A stretch of 64,000 bases of DNA from Myroides odoratimimus (GCF_030326305.1 NZ_JACAKB010000003.1:186163-250162), one strand, 5' to 3'; counted from the first letter of the stretch, positions 44,461-54,900 are shown. Program-made: numbers and translations. The notes: generated from the sequence alone by a model not told the origin.

Positions 44461-44937
44461 GTGAATAAAAGAGAATATAATTTAGTTAGTATAGGCTGTA
44501 TATTTGACTATTTGAATGATTTGACAGGTAAGAAGAGTTCTTTTGTGTATGAATATTCAAGCGGTAATGTAGTTAAGGCATCTAGTAGTGATAAAGTTTA
44601 TACTTATGACTATGATAACCGTGGTAATCTGACTTCAGTATCGGACGATATAGGTGAATTATTTAACTATACTTATGGTACAGGATATAATCCATTTGTA
44701 CACAGTGAGTATAATTTGACATTTGACTATTTTCCCGGTGGTGATCTAATCCGTTTTGTTCAAAGTTCTAAGAACAATATAGAGACAGCTACTAATAAAA
44801 AGACAGGAGAGGTATATACATTTAAAACGACTGCCTCTCATGAATTTGGGTATCCTACTAATATAGAAATTAAAGGAAAAGATACTTCTAAATTGTTTAA
44901 GTTTGATTATGTTATTATTAGAGAGCCAGAGAAATAA
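44461..44937 (+). pseudogene. Fragment of a YD-repeat-like lipoprotein gene
   Basis: A 158-residue reading frame from a GTG, with no signal peptide, no ribosome-binding site, and a stop 21 bases upstream of the GTG. It contains SFVYEYSSGNVVKAS and VYTYDYDNRGNLTSVSD, like the YD/DUF4595-type beta-strand repeats in secreted Bacteroidota proteins. Those proteins normally start with a lipoprotein signal, so this looks like the C-terminal remnant of one, left between SusCD pairs 1 and 2. It has its own terminator at the 3' end. It could still be translated; I call it a probable remnant. Confidence 0.55.
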
Positions 44938-44957
44938 TCCTATGTAGTATCTAAAAT

Positions 44958-44993
44958 AAAAAAACCTATAAGAATTTTCTTATAGGTTTTTTT
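44958..44993 (+). terminator. Terminator after the YD-repeat fragment
   Basis: ACCTATAAGA (44964-44973) pairs with TCTTATAGGT (44978-44987) around ATTT, with A-run before and seven T after. It starts 20 bases past the stop. Confidence 0.88.
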
Positions 44994-45189
44994 ATGAAAA
45001 AAATTAAGATATGATTATTCGTATTTTATAATGAATTTATAAGTTTAAAATATTTATAAGTTTGTGTTTTTTGTTAATTAGATGTGATTTGTTTTTATTT
45101 TTCACATTTTAATTATAAATTTTTTTTCACTACAAATGTGTTTTGTTTTTATTTCTTAATATTATTATAAAATAATTCAAATATTTTGT

Positions 45190-45215
45190 TAGATTTGTTT
45201 CACTAACTAATCAAT
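45190..45215 (+). promoter_or_regulatory. SusC promoter-leader module, copy 2
   Basis: TAGATTTG (45190-45197), four bases, then ACTAACTAATCAAT (45202-45215), followed seven bases later by the preferred ATG at 45223. An in-frame ATG at 45214 lies inside the module and is not preferred. Confidence 0.85.
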
Positions 45216-45222
45216 GTTATTA

Positions 45223-48200
45223 ATGAAGAAATCTAGACTTAATTGGTTTTATGCTAGTTTGCTATTACTTTCAGTAAGCGCAGGTTATGCACAAGACAAG
45301 AAGCTTACGGGAGTTGTAAGCGAGGGAGGAACTCCTCTTCCAGGGGTTTCTGTTACAATCCAAGGTACTAACCATGGAACACAAACAGATTTGGATGGTA
45401 ATTATTCTTTGAATGTAAAACCAGGAGATGTATTAGTCTTTAGTTTTATTGGTATGAAGGATATTACTTATAAAGTTGGAGATGCAAGTATTTATAGTCC
45501 ATCTTTATCATCTGAAGATAATCAATTGAAAGAAGTAGTTGTTCTTGCTTATGGTCAGAATAGAAGTAAAAATGAAATTACAGGGAATGTTGTTGCTGTA
45601 CAAGGTGATGTTGTAGCAAAGACTCCTACTGTTTCTGTTGATCAAGCTCTGCAGGGTAGGGTTGCTGGGTTGCAAATGTCAACGACATCTGGTTCGCCTG
45701 GAGCTGTACAAAATATCCGTATACGAGGAAGAAATTCAATGTCAGCTAATAATGAGCCTTTGTTTGTTGTAGATGGAATACCATTAACAAGTGGTAATAT
45801 ATCAGGTAATACAGATGGAACAACCTTATCATCAATTTCAGGTATAAGTAGTGAAGATGTTGAATCTATGACTGTGTTGAAAGATGCCGCTGCTACTGCT
45901 GCATATGGAGCTAGAGGTGGTAATGGAGTAATTGTAATTACAACTAAAAAAGGTAAAAGAGGTGCTCCTAGTTATAATTTAAAAGCGTCTATAGGATTTC
46001 AAAATTTTGCTAGAAAAGGGCCTAAGTTTCTTGATGCTGATCAAAAGAAAGAATTATGGTTAGAAGCTAATTATAATACTTATGGAAAGGATGAAGGGTT
46101 TACTATGGATAATGCTTGGGAATGGTATCAAGATGCTTATAATCCAAATGATCCTTTAATAATTTGGGGTCGTAGTGGTTCAACTAGTAATAATTGGAGA
46201 GATGCTGTTCAAAATAAAGATGCATTAACTTCTACATTAGCGTTTAGTGTTAATGGAGGAGATGATAAAGGGACTTATTATGCGAGTATTGGTCACGAAA
46301 AATTTGACGGAGTTGTTATTGGAACTGATTTTAGAAAAGTTTCTGGTGCATTTAATATGACTCGAAATTTAAACGATAGATTGGATATAAAAATTGGTGC
46401 AAATGTCTCTAATATTCTTCAAAATGGAATACCTGAAGGAGGAGCTTTTTTCTCTAATCCTAATTTATCAGGAATGTTTATGAATCCTTGGATACCAATT
46501 TATAATGAAGATGGTAGCCACAACTTTAATATACCGACAGGTCTGCACAATTCATTGTATACAATGAGCAATAATAAATATCAAAATGATGTTATTCGTG
46601 TAATGTCAAATAATAGTTTGGGATATAAAATATTAGATGATTTGAAATTTGAATCTACTATAGCACTGGATTATATTTTAGCGAATTACTCTACATACTA
46701 TAACCCAACTCATGGTGATGGTGCTGCTTATAAGGGGTCTGCTAGCGAGGATGATAATAAAAGATTTAATTATGTTTGGCAAAATAGCTTAAACTATAAG
46801 TTTTATGTAGGTGAAGCTCACCGTTTTGATGTGAGAGGTGTTATGGAGTTTCAAAAAAATAAAACTAACGTATTGTCGGGACGTGGAGAAGTTCTCCCTC
46901 CAGGTATGATCAGTTTAGGTACTGCTGCTGCCAATTATACAACAAATGCATCTTATACTGATTGGACAAATTTAAGTTATTTAGGGCTGTTGAATTATAG
47001 TTACGATGATCGTTATTTACTAGATTTAACTTTGAGAAGAGAAGGTTCTTCTCGTTTTTCCGAAGATAAAAGATGGGGTACTTTCTATGCGATTGGAGGA
47101 GCGTGGAACATTAATTCAGAGTCATTTATGAATGATGTTGAATTTTTGAATTTATTACGTTTAAGGGGATCTTATGGTACAACTGGTAATTCTGAAATAA
47201 GCCTTAATACTTTTACACAATTATTGGGAGCAGGTACCTATAATGAAGAGTCAGCTATGATTTCGACTCAATTTGGAGGTTTATTAGGATGGGAAAAACA
47301 ACAAAAATTAGATTTCGGAGTAGAGTTTGGATTGTTTGATAATCGCTTAACTGGGTCTTTCACATATTTTCAAAGCAAAAGTAAAGATTTGTTGTATGCA
47401 AGACCATTATCGTTGACATCAGGATTTAGCTCTCAATGGGTTAATTTAGGTGATTTGAAAAATAGTGGAATTGAGGTTGAATTGAACTATGATATAATTC
47501 GCTCAGAAGATTTTAATTGGTCTATAGGTGGAAATCTAGGTACAGTAAAAAATGAAATGGTTAGTATGCCTATAGTTGATGGAAAACCATTAGAAGTATT
47601 TAGCAGCTTTAAAGGAACAGTTGAGGGAAAAGCCTTAGAGACATGGCGTTTGAAAGAATATGCTGGGGTTGATGCTCAAACAGGATTAGCTCAATGGTAT
47701 ATGGCAGACGGAACAAAAACAACTAATCATAATGCTGCGGAGTTTAGATTTCAGAATACTAGTGCTTTACCAAAAGTAACTGGAGCTATCAATACACATA
47801 TTGATTTTAAAGGTTTTTATGTTGATGCTTTATTTAGTTTTGCTGCAGGATATAGTGTATATGATTATTGGTCTGCTTATACAAATGCTCCAAATGATAC
47901 ATCTTTATATTATTATAATGGAACTACAGAATTAATGGATAGATGGCAAAAGCCTGGGGATATTACTGATGTGCCTATGTTAACAACAGAAGGGGGAGCT
48001 AGTTATACAGATCCAAGTACTAGATGGTTGTATGATGGAGATCATATAAGATTAAAACAATTAACAGTTGGTTATAATTTTAATAAGAAAATTGTTAATA
48101 GAATGGGATTGGATGGTTTAAATCTTTCTGTTTCTGCTAGAAATCCTTTGACTTGGGTAAAAGATAGTAGATTAAAGTGGGATCCGGAAGTTGATGCAAC

Positions 48201-48267
48201 AGGATATATTGAAATGGCAACGCCACCATTAAAATCTGTTGTTTTTACGTTGAACGTTAAATTTTAA
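45223..48267 (+). CDS. SusC/RagA-family TonB-dependent transporter, pair 2
   Basis: A 1014-residue transporter from ATG 45223, which gives MKKSRLNWFYASLLLLSVSAGYAQ, matching the start of the pair-3 SusC. An earlier in-frame ATG at 45214 falls in the conserved leader. The CarboxypepD_reg-like domain (about 27-100), the plug (LQGRVAGLQMSTTSG, EPLFVVDGIPL) and the barrel with its ATPPLKSVVFTLNVKF end are all intact. The body is a paralogue of the pair-1 SusC, but the first hundred residues are closest to pair 3. Codons look more A/T-ending than in pair 1. Substrate unknown. Confidence 0.95.
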   Translation: MKKSRLNWFYASLLLLSVSAGYAQDKKLTGVVSEGGTPLPGVSVTIQGTNHGTQTDLDGNYSLNVKPGDVLVFSFIGMKDITYKVGDASIYSPSLSSEDNQLKEVVVLAYGQNRSKNEITGNVVAVQGDVVAKTPTVSVDQALQGRVAGLQMSTTSGSPGAVQNIRIRGRNSMSANNEPLFVVDGIPLTSGNISGNTDGTTLSSISGISSEDVESMTVLKDAAATAAYGARGGNGVIVITTKKGKRGAPSYNLKASIGFQNFARKGPKFLDADQKKELWLEANYNTYGKDEGFTMDNAWEWYQDAYNPNDPLIIWGRSGSTSNNWRDAVQNKDALTSTLAFSVNGGDDKGTYYASIGHEKFDGVVIGTDFRKVSGAFNMTRNLNDRLDIKIGANVSNILQNGIPEGGAFFSNPNLSGMFMNPWIPIYNEDGSHNFNIPTGLHNSLYTMSNNKYQNDVIRVMSNNSLGYKILDDLKFESTIALDYILANYSTYYNPTHGDGAAYKGSASEDDNKRFNYVWQNSLNYKFYVGEAHRFDVRGVMEFQKNKTNVLSGRGEVLPPGMISLGTAAANYTTNASYTDWTNLSYLGLLNYSYDDRYLLDLTLRREGSSRFSEDKRWGTFYAIGGAWNINSESFMNDVEFLNLLRLRGSYGTTGNSEISLNTFTQLLGAGTYNEESAMISTQFGGLLGWEKQQKLDFGVEFGLFDNRLTGSFTYFQSKSKDLLYARPLSLTSGFSSQWVNLGDLKNSGIEVELNYDIIRSEDFNWSIGGNLGTVKNEMVSMPIVDGKPLEVFSSFKGTVEGKALETWRLKEYAGVDAQTGLAQWYMADGTKTTNHNAAEFRFQNTSALPKVTGAINTHIDFKGFYVDALFSFAAGYSVYDYWSAYTNAPNDTSLYYYNGTTELMDRWQKPGDITDVPMLTTEGGASYTDPSTRWLYDGDHIRLKQLTVGYNFNKKIVNRMGLDGLNLSVSARNPLTWVKDSRLKWDPEVDATGYIEMATPPLKSVVFTLNVKF

Positions 48268-48272
48268 GTTAG

Positions 48273-49772
48273 ATGAAGAATATAATAAAAACTTTTCTGT
48301 TAGCAGGAATGATAGGAATGACAGGTGTGTCAGTAACATCATGTTCATTGGATCCTGAACAGTCAAATTATAAAGATAATGAAAAAGAACCAATTAGAAA
48401 TGTTAATGACTTGTTGGCAGGGCTAAACGGTTCTTATGCACGTATGACTAGTGCTTTGTACTACGGTAGGGATATTATTATTTTCTCTGAAGCAAGATCT
48501 CCGTACATGTATTCGGATAATCGAAGTGGTAGGTTTGGAAATATTTCTGGCTTTACAATTACACCTAGCCATGCATATGCAAAGGAAACTTGGGAACAAA
48601 TATACAAGGTTATTTCAAATACTAACCGTGTAATCGAGGCGGATGTTACAGATGATGCTTATGTTCAATATTATAAAGGACAAGCATATGTAATTAGAGC
48701 TTTAGCTCATTATGATTTATTAAGATTGTATGGTGAGCAGTATGTTGGAAATTCAGGAATGATGGCTTTAGGTATCCCTTATAAATTATCATTTAAGGAT
48801 ATTGATGAGAAAATTACACGTAAAACAGTAAAAGAGAATTTTGATTCTATATTCGCAGATTTGAATCTTGGAATAGAGATGATGAAAAAGTCAGAATCAG
48901 AGGTTAAGAACCAAGCCACTCAGCGTGCTCGTATAACATTAGCTAGTGCTTATGGTATTAAATCTAGAATTGCTTTATTTTTTGCTGGTTTTGATAGTAG
49001 TAAATACGATTTGGTTTTAGAAAGTGCAGAGTTAGCTATAGCAAAAGCAAAAGAGAGAAATATCACTGTCATGAGTAGAAGTGGATTCTTAGATGCTTAT
49101 AAAGGAGATGGAATAATGTCTAATTCATTATTTGAGTTAACACAATTTGGAACAGATAATCAATATACTAACAGTCTCTATAATATTTACTTTAAGTCTC
49201 CTACGGAAGGTTATGGTGATTTAGTTTGGAATGGAGGTGATAAATTGTCTTTCTTTCCTGAAAATGAAGAAGGTAAGGTAGTAGCTGATGTTCGTAGTGA
49301 TATTGTTGGAAGAGATGCTATGCCAACTAAAACTCTTCGTAATTTAGGTAAATACACTACGAGAACTTCTAATATACGTATGATGCGTATTGAAGAGGTA
49401 ATGTTGAACTATATTGAGGCTACTATTAAAGGTGCTTCAAAAGGAAAAACAAATGTAGCATTAGATTATCTTAATGAAATAGTTGTACAGAGAGTTACTT
49501 TACAAGACGGGAATAGTTCACCTATACCTAAAAAGTATAACTCTTTAGATTTTGAAGCTTATAAAATGGAAAGACAACGTGAGTTGATGTTTGAAGGTTT
49601 TGGTTACGAAGATGTTATGCGTTGGAAAGGTGAAGTGGTGAACCCTAGAATTAAAGCTAATTTAAATATTACTAAAGATAAAGTGGAGTTTGGAGATGCG
49701 TTAACTGCATTTCCTATACCTCAAGCAGAGATTAACGTAAGTAAGATAGAACAAAATCAAGCTTACAAATAA
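48273..49772 (+). CDS. SusD/RagB-family lipoprotein, pair 2
   Basis: A 499-residue lipoprotein; the signal ends at VTSC, Cys24. Family blocks are present: LLAGLNGSYARMTSALYYGRDIIIFSE, VIRALAHYDLLRLYGEQY, and C-terminal RQRELMFEGFGYEDVMRWKGE...ALTAFPIPQAEINVSKI. It is paralogous to SusD of pair 1 over its length, so pairs 1 and 2 probably arose by duplication of a whole pair. It starts five bases after its SusC. A terminator follows. Confidence 0.95.
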   Translation: MKNIIKTFLLAGMIGMTGVSVTSCSLDPEQSNYKDNEKEPIRNVNDLLAGLNGSYARMTSALYYGRDIIIFSEARSPYMYSDNRSGRFGNISGFTITPSHAYAKETWEQIYKVISNTNRVIEADVTDDAYVQYYKGQAYVIRALAHYDLLRLYGEQYVGNSGMMALGIPYKLSFKDIDEKITRKTVKENFDSIFADLNLGIEMMKKSESEVKNQATQRARITLASAYGIKSRIALFFAGFDSSKYDLVLESAELAIAKAKERNITVMSRSGFLDAYKGDGIMSNSLFELTQFGTDNQYTNSLYNIYFKSPTEGYGDLVWNGGDKLSFFPENEEGKVVADVRSDIVGRDAMPTKTLRNLGKYTTRTSNIRMMRIEEVMLNYIEATIKGASKGKTNVALDYLNEIVVQRVTLQDGNSSPIPKKYNSLDFEAYKMERQRELMFEGFGYEDVMRWKGEVVNPRIKANLNITKDKVEFGDALTAFPIPQAEINVSKIEQNQAYK

Positions 49773-49815
49773 GTAAAAATAAATATTTAGTATATTAATG
49801 TACTAGTATAGTATT

Positions 49816-49847
49816 AAAAGCTACCCAAATATTGGGTAGCTTTTTTT
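49816..49847 (+). terminator. Terminator of SusCD pair 2
   Basis: AAAAGCTACCCAA / TTGGGTAGCTTTT (49816-49828, 49832-49844) with a tight loop and seven T. Confidence 0.92.
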
Positions 49848-49924
49848 ATGTATGGTTATTTGAATTCTATCACAAATACTTTATAGTTCTTTGTTTATGT
49901 TAATTTAATGTTAACAACTGTGTT

Positions 49925-49950
49925 TAGATTTGTCATACTAACTAATCAAT
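49925..49950 (+). promoter_or_regulatory. SusC promoter-leader module, copy 3
   Basis: TAGATTTG (49925-49932), four bases, ACTAACTAATCAAT (49937-49950), then the ATG at 49957 after six bases. Same layout as copies 2 and 4. Confidence 0.85.
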
Positions 49951-49956
49951 GTTTTT

Positions 49957-52900
49957 ATGAAGAAATTTAGACTTAATTGGTTTTATGCTAGTTTACTATT
50001 ACTTTCAGTAAGTTTAGGGCACGCACAAAACAAGACACTTACAGGGAAAGTGAGTGATGGAGGAACGCCTCTTCCTGGTGTTTCGGTTACTATAAAAGGA
50101 ACAAGTCAGGGGGCTCAAACAGATTTAAATGGTAATTATTCTTTAAATGTTAAGGCAGGAGATGTACTTGTGTTCAGTTTTATCGGTATGAAGGATGTTA
50201 CTTATAAGGTAGGGGGAGCATCTACTTATGATGTAGAATTATTGTCAGATGAACATATTTTAGATGAAGTTATTGTTGTAGGATATGGGACTTCAACTAA
50301 AGAATCTTTTTCTGGTTCAGCATCGCAAATTAGTGCAAAGAGTATAGAAAGTAAAAGTGTTTCTAATGCGCTTGTAGCACTGTCAGGTGAAGCAGCTGGT
50401 GTTCGAATTATAAATGCTACTGGACAACCAGGTTCGGAACCTACTATTCGTATTCGTGGATTTGGCTCGATTAATGGTAATAGAAGTCCTTTAATTATAC
50501 TAGATGGAGTGCCTTATAACTCAAATTTCTCCTCTATAAACCCTGCTGACATTGGTTCTTTGACTGTTTTGAAAGATGCGACAGCAACAGCTATTTATGG
50601 ATCTCGTGGTGCAAATGGAGTTATTATTGTCAATACAAAGAATGGAAAAGGTGTAAAGTCTTATATAGAAGTAGAAGCTAAGACGGGAGTTAACTGGCGA
50701 GCTTTACCAGAATATGATATTATTACTTCTCCAGAGCTTTATATGGAGTATTCATTTGAAGCGTTGAAAAATTTCGGAAAAATTAGAGGAAAGTTTACAG
50801 ATGAGCAAGCGCTTCTTTGGGCAGGTAAGAATCTTTTTAATCCACAATATGGTATTTCTTCTCATTACAATATGTGGAATGTAAAAGACGGTACTGAATT
50901 AATAGACCCTAGTACTGGTCAAGTTTATGAAGGAGTAAGTAGAAAGTACAATCCTGAGAATTGGAAAGATTATGCTTTTAGAAGTGGAAAACGTACAGAG
51001 GTGAACCTCAATATGGGAGGATCTAGCGATAAGTCTTCTTATTATTCTTCTATAGGTTACTTAAGTGATGAGGGATATTCTATTAAATCTGATTTCGAAC
51101 GTCTAACAGCAAGACTTAATCTACAGCATAAACCTAAAGATTGGTTGGATGCGAAAATGAATATTGGTTATTCACATTCAGAAAGTAATAATAGTGGACA
51201 GAGTAGTGATTCGGGCAGTCTGTTTTGGTTTACTCAGAATATCCCATCTATTTATCCTCTTTATTTAAGAGATGCAGATGGAGGTTTTTTAAAAGACGTA
51301 TATGGAGGTTATGAGTATGATTACGGTAGAGGTAGAGGATTTGGTTCTCAAACTAACGCTATAGCTGACGCTACTTATGGAAAAAATAAGGGAGTGAGAG
51401 ATGAAATAAATGCTAATGCTTCATTTAATGTTAAGTTATATGATGGATTAACGTTTGAAACTACTGTAGGAGGACAGTATTATAATAATACCAGAGATAT
51501 TTTGGGTAGTATGTTTTATGGACCATCAGTGCCAAGCAAAGGGTCTATCTACAAAAGTAAAAGTGAAGTGTTTACTTATAATTGGCTTAAGTTATTTCGC
51601 TATAAAAAAGCTTTTGGAGGGCATGGTATTGAAGCGCTCGTTGCGCACGAAAATAGTTCTTATGAATATCGTTTGAACTCAATGGGTAAGAAAGATTTAG
51701 GAAACCCACATGGAACAGAGATGAATAATGGTAGTGTAACATTACCAACTAGCGGTTATAAAGATGTTTATACCATAGAAAGTTTTTTTGGACAATTAAA
51801 TTATGATTTTGCTAATAAATATTTCTTAACAGGGTCTGTTAGAAGAGATGGTTCATCAAGGTTTAAAAATGAAAAATGGGGAACATTTAGTTCATTGGGA
51901 GCCTCTTGGGTTATGTCGCGTGAAAATTTCATGAATGATCAAAAGCTATTTAGTAATTTAAAATGGAAGATTAGTTATGGTGTAATGGGAGATCAGAGTG
52001 TAGGGACATATTATGCAGGTGAAAACTATTGGGATATTGGAACTTATGGTGGGGATCTTGCTATATATGAAGGAAGGATTGGTAATGCTGAGTTGACGTG
52101 GGAAAAAGCTAAGATGTTCCAAGTCGGTACAGAATTTAGTTTAAAACAGTTTTTAGATGTTAGTATAGACTATTATATTAAGAATACAGACGATTTAATT
52201 TTTAATAGGGGAATAGGACCTTCTGTTGGGTTTCAATCCATAACTGTTAATGATGGGAGACTTAGAAATCAGGGACTTGAGTTTAATCTTGTAGGGCATA
52301 TCTTAAAATCAAAAGATGCTTATATAGATTTGTCTATTAATGGAGAGTACCTTAGAAATAAGTTGAAAAGAATGCCTAATGACCCTTCTACTGGTGAAGA
52401 GAAGACAATTGATGTATCTGGAGTTTATGGTAGGTCTTCAGGACATTCTCTAGCAGATTTTTATATAAGGGAATGGGCTGGGGTTAATTCGGAAACTGGT
52501 CAAGCTCAATGGTATACTTATACTTACATAGGGGAAGATGGCCAGAAGCGACATGTGGAGTCATTAGTAGATTTTTTAGCAAAAAATCCTGAGATGGGAG
52601 GAAAATTGACAAAAGAAACAACAACAAGTTATGCAGAAGGTACTCTGAATTATGTAGGCAAATCTGCTATTCCAAAGTTAAGAGGAGGTATTAATTTAAA
52701 TGCTGGTTACAAAGGTTGGGAATTAGGTATTCAAATGCTTTATAGCCTTGGAGGATATGCTTACGATAGCGCTTATGCAGGACTTATGGGGAATAGTAAA
52801 ATAGGTAGTAATAACTGGCATAAAGATATTGGAAACCGTTGGCAAAAACCTGGAGATTTAACTGATGTGCCTAGGTTGTCAAGTAATGCTGATACTAATG

Positions 52901-53160
52901 TTAATGGAGTGTCAACTAGATTTTTGACTAAAAGTGATTTTTTGAGTATTAATAATGTGCGCTTAGGTTATCGATTGCCGTCAGCTTATGTAAAACAACT
53001 AGGTTTAGCAGAGTTAAGTTTTTATGTATCTGGCGATAATTTGTTATTGTTTACAAAACGAAAAGGATTTAACCCAACAGGATCGGAGTTTGGACAATCA
53101 TCAACCTACCAGTATTCCCCTCTATCTACTATTACTGGTGGCGTAAAAGTGAAGTTTTAA
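49957..53160 (+). CDS. SusC/RagA-family TonB-dependent transporter, pair 3
   Basis: A 1067-residue transporter. Signal MKKFRLNWFYASLLLLSVSLGHAQ and the CarboxypepD_reg-like domain (about 25-100) are nearly the same as in pair 2, also at the DNA level. After about residue 105 the protein changes: the plug has ALVALSGEAAGVRIINATGQPGSEPTIRIRGFGSI and SPLIILDGVPYNSNFSSI, and the barrel ends STITGGVKVKF, like a different SusC lineage. This points to a mosaic gene. Its SusD follows after 16 bases. Substrate unknown. Confidence 0.95.
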   Translation: MKKFRLNWFYASLLLLSVSLGHAQNKTLTGKVSDGGTPLPGVSVTIKGTSQGAQTDLNGNYSLNVKAGDVLVFSFIGMKDVTYKVGGASTYDVELLSDEHILDEVIVVGYGTSTKESFSGSASQISAKSIESKSVSNALVALSGEAAGVRIINATGQPGSEPTIRIRGFGSINGNRSPLIILDGVPYNSNFSSINPADIGSLTVLKDATATAIYGSRGANGVIIVNTKNGKGVKSYIEVEAKTGVNWRALPEYDIITSPELYMEYSFEALKNFGKIRGKFTDEQALLWAGKNLFNPQYGISSHYNMWNVKDGTELIDPSTGQVYEGVSRKYNPENWKDYAFRSGKRTEVNLNMGGSSDKSSYYSSIGYLSDEGYSIKSDFERLTARLNLQHKPKDWLDAKMNIGYSHSESNNSGQSSDSGSLFWFTQNIPSIYPLYLRDADGGFLKDVYGGYEYDYGRGRGFGSQTNAIADATYGKNKGVRDEINANASFNVKLYDGLTFETTVGGQYYNNTRDILGSMFYGPSVPSKGSIYKSKSEVFTYNWLKLFRYKKAFGGHGIEALVAHENSSYEYRLNSMGKKDLGNPHGTEMNNGSVTLPTSGYKDVYTIESFFGQLNYDFANKYFLTGSVRRDGSSRFKNEKWGTFSSLGASWVMSRENFMNDQKLFSNLKWKISYGVMGDQSVGTYYAGENYWDIGTYGGDLAIYEGRIGNAELTWEKAKMFQVGTEFSLKQFLDVSIDYYIKNTDDLIFNRGIGPSVGFQSITVNDGRLRNQGLEFNLVGHILKSKDAYIDLSINGEYLRNKLKRMPNDPSTGEEKTIDVSGVYGRSSGHSLADFYIREWAGVNSETGQAQWYTYTYIGEDGQKRHVESLVDFLAKNPEMGGKLTKETTTSYAEGTLNYVGKSAIPKLRGGINLNAGYKGWELGIQMLYSLGGYAYDSAYAGLMGNSKIGSNNWHKDIGNRWQKPGDLTDVPRLSSNADTNVNGVSTRFLTKSDFLSINNVRLGYRLPSAYVKQLGLAELSFYVSGDNLLLFTKRKGFNPTGSEFGQSSTYQYSPLSTITGGVKVKF

Positions 53161-53176
53161 TTTAATAAATATTGAC

Positions 53177-54673
53177 ATGAAAAAAGGATTTATTATAATA
53201 ATAGGATTGATATTCTGTGGTTGTTCAAATGATTTTTTAGAAACACAGCCAACTAGTTCTCTGTCTAAGTCGGATATTGATGAAATTTCTAAGATTACGC
53301 CCCATCTAGGAGAGGCTACATTGAATGGTTTATATGCATATAACTTGAAAGCGGGATCTGGCGGTAGTGTAGGACATGATGATTTTGGACAAAAGGGATT
53401 CGATATTTATACAGATATGTTATCTGGTGATATGAATTTAAATGAATTAAAGTATGGCTGGTATAGAAGTATTAGTAACCATGACGGTACTATGAATTTT
53501 ACATCAATAGAAAATTATAAAGGATGGCGTTTCTTTTATTATATGATTAGAGGAGCTAATAGTATAATATCTGGTTTTGAAGGAAAAGAACTAAACGGTT
53601 CACAAATGAAGGTATTGGCTGAGGCTAAGGCTTTGCGCGCATATATGTATTATAATTTAATGATGATGTATACTCAAGGTTATGATGCAGATGAGAAAAT
53701 CTTACCTATTTATACCTCTCCTATTGCTAAGAATGCTCCTGCAAAGAAAACTAAAGAAGTTTTTGAATTAATGATTACAGATTTAACTGAGGCAATAGGG
53801 CTTTATGAGAAGTCGGGTAATATAGGTAAAGGAGCTAATGTTAACTATTTTGTAACAAAAGGGTTCTTGTCTTATGTTTATGCAGCTAAAGGTACTCAAG
53901 ATGCATTAGCAGAAGCAGCGAAATTGACAGAGGATATTATCACTCAAGGTGGGTATCCAGTAGCGACAAAAGATGTTCTATTAGGTGGTTTTAATAAAGC
54001 TGCAAAGAATCCTAATTGGATGTGGTATGCTCAGATTACTTTAGAAAATAAGCTAAATTTAGCATCTTGGTATGGACAAGTAGATGTTTTCACGTATGGT
54101 TATCCTTCTTCAGGAGATACTAAAGGGTTAACCCCAGAGTTTTATGCAAAAATACCATCAAATGATATTAGAAAAGAACAGTTTGTAGTTGGTGTTGTAG
54201 TTGATGATCGTGGAGATAGATATGATTTTGGTAGTTATGCTATTATACCAGTAAATAAGTTTTATGCTGCAGGACCAAAAGTTGTTGATGGAGCACGTCA
54301 AGTGGAATCAGATTATGTGTTTATGAGAATTGAAGAAATGTATTTATTAAATGCGGAAGTAAATGCACGCATTGGCAATGAAGGGCAAGCTAAGAATATG
54401 TTAAAGCAATTACTAAGTCTTCGAATACCAGACAGTTCATATATTGATGCTCTTAATGGTAGAGTGTTGCTTGATGAGATAATTTTTCAAACTAGATTAG
54501 AGCTTTGGGGAGAAGGTAAGGCGTATGCTGCTATAAAGAGAAATAAAAGAGTGTTTACTTATGGATCTAACCATTTAAATTTTCCTAACAGTATCTATGA
54601 ATACAACGATCCACGTTTAACTTTTAAGGTTCCCCAGATGGAATTATTAAATAATACTGTTTATTACGACTAA
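53177..54673 (+). CDS. SusD/RagB-family lipoprotein, pair 3
   Basis: A 498-residue lipoprotein; short signal MKKGFIIIIGLIFCGC with Cys16. Family blocks: NDFLETQPTSSLS at the mature start, YYMIRGANSIISGFEG, KALRAYMYYNLMMMYTQGY, and the C-terminal FQTRLELWGEGKAYAAIKRNKR. It differs strongly from the SusDs of pairs 1 and 2, matching the divergent SusC body beside it. A terminator follows. Confidence 0.94.
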   Translation: MKKGFIIIIGLIFCGCSNDFLETQPTSSLSKSDIDEISKITPHLGEATLNGLYAYNLKAGSGGSVGHDDFGQKGFDIYTDMLSGDMNLNELKYGWYRSISNHDGTMNFTSIENYKGWRFFYYMIRGANSIISGFEGKELNGSQMKVLAEAKALRAYMYYNLMMMYTQGYDADEKILPIYTSPIAKNAPAKKTKEVFELMITDLTEAIGLYEKSGNIGKGANVNYFVTKGFLSYVYAAKGTQDALAEAAKLTEDIITQGGYPVATKDVLLGGFNKAAKNPNWMWYAQITLENKLNLASWYGQVDVFTYGYPSSGDTKGLTPEFYAKIPSNDIRKEQFVVGVVVDDRGDRYDFGSYAIIPVNKFYAAGPKVVDGARQVESDYVFMRIEEMYLLNAEVNARIGNEGQAKNMLKQLLSLRIPDSSYIDALNGRVLLDEIIFQTRLELWGEGKAYAAIKRNKRVFTYGSNHLNFPNSIYEYNDPRLTFKVPQMELLNNTVYYD

Positions 54674-54696
54674 TAAACAATAGAAATGTATAAGAG

Positions 54697-54727
54697 ATGA
54701 GTAACAGAAAACTGTTACTCATTTTTT
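54697..54727 (+). terminator. Terminator of SusCD pair 3
   Basis: ATGAGTAACAG (54697-54707) pairs with CTGTTACTCAT (54712-54722) around AAAA and is followed by T5. Confidence 0.88.
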
Positions 54728-54900
54728 ATTAACAAAATGTAAGGGTATTTAATGAGTTTCGTTCTTATTTTTGATTTTTATTTATTATTTGGAGTGTTTT
54801 TTTGATAAAAAATATAAGTTTGAATGATTTAATAATATAGGGTGTAATTTTTTTATTTAAAAATAATTAAAGAAAACTTAACATGTTTAAAATCTTTTGT

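Noticed and set aside
45214-45222. ATG at 45214 as start of the pair-2 SusC
   Set aside because: It lies inside the conserved leader block; the ATG at 45223 matches the start of the pair-3 paralogue.
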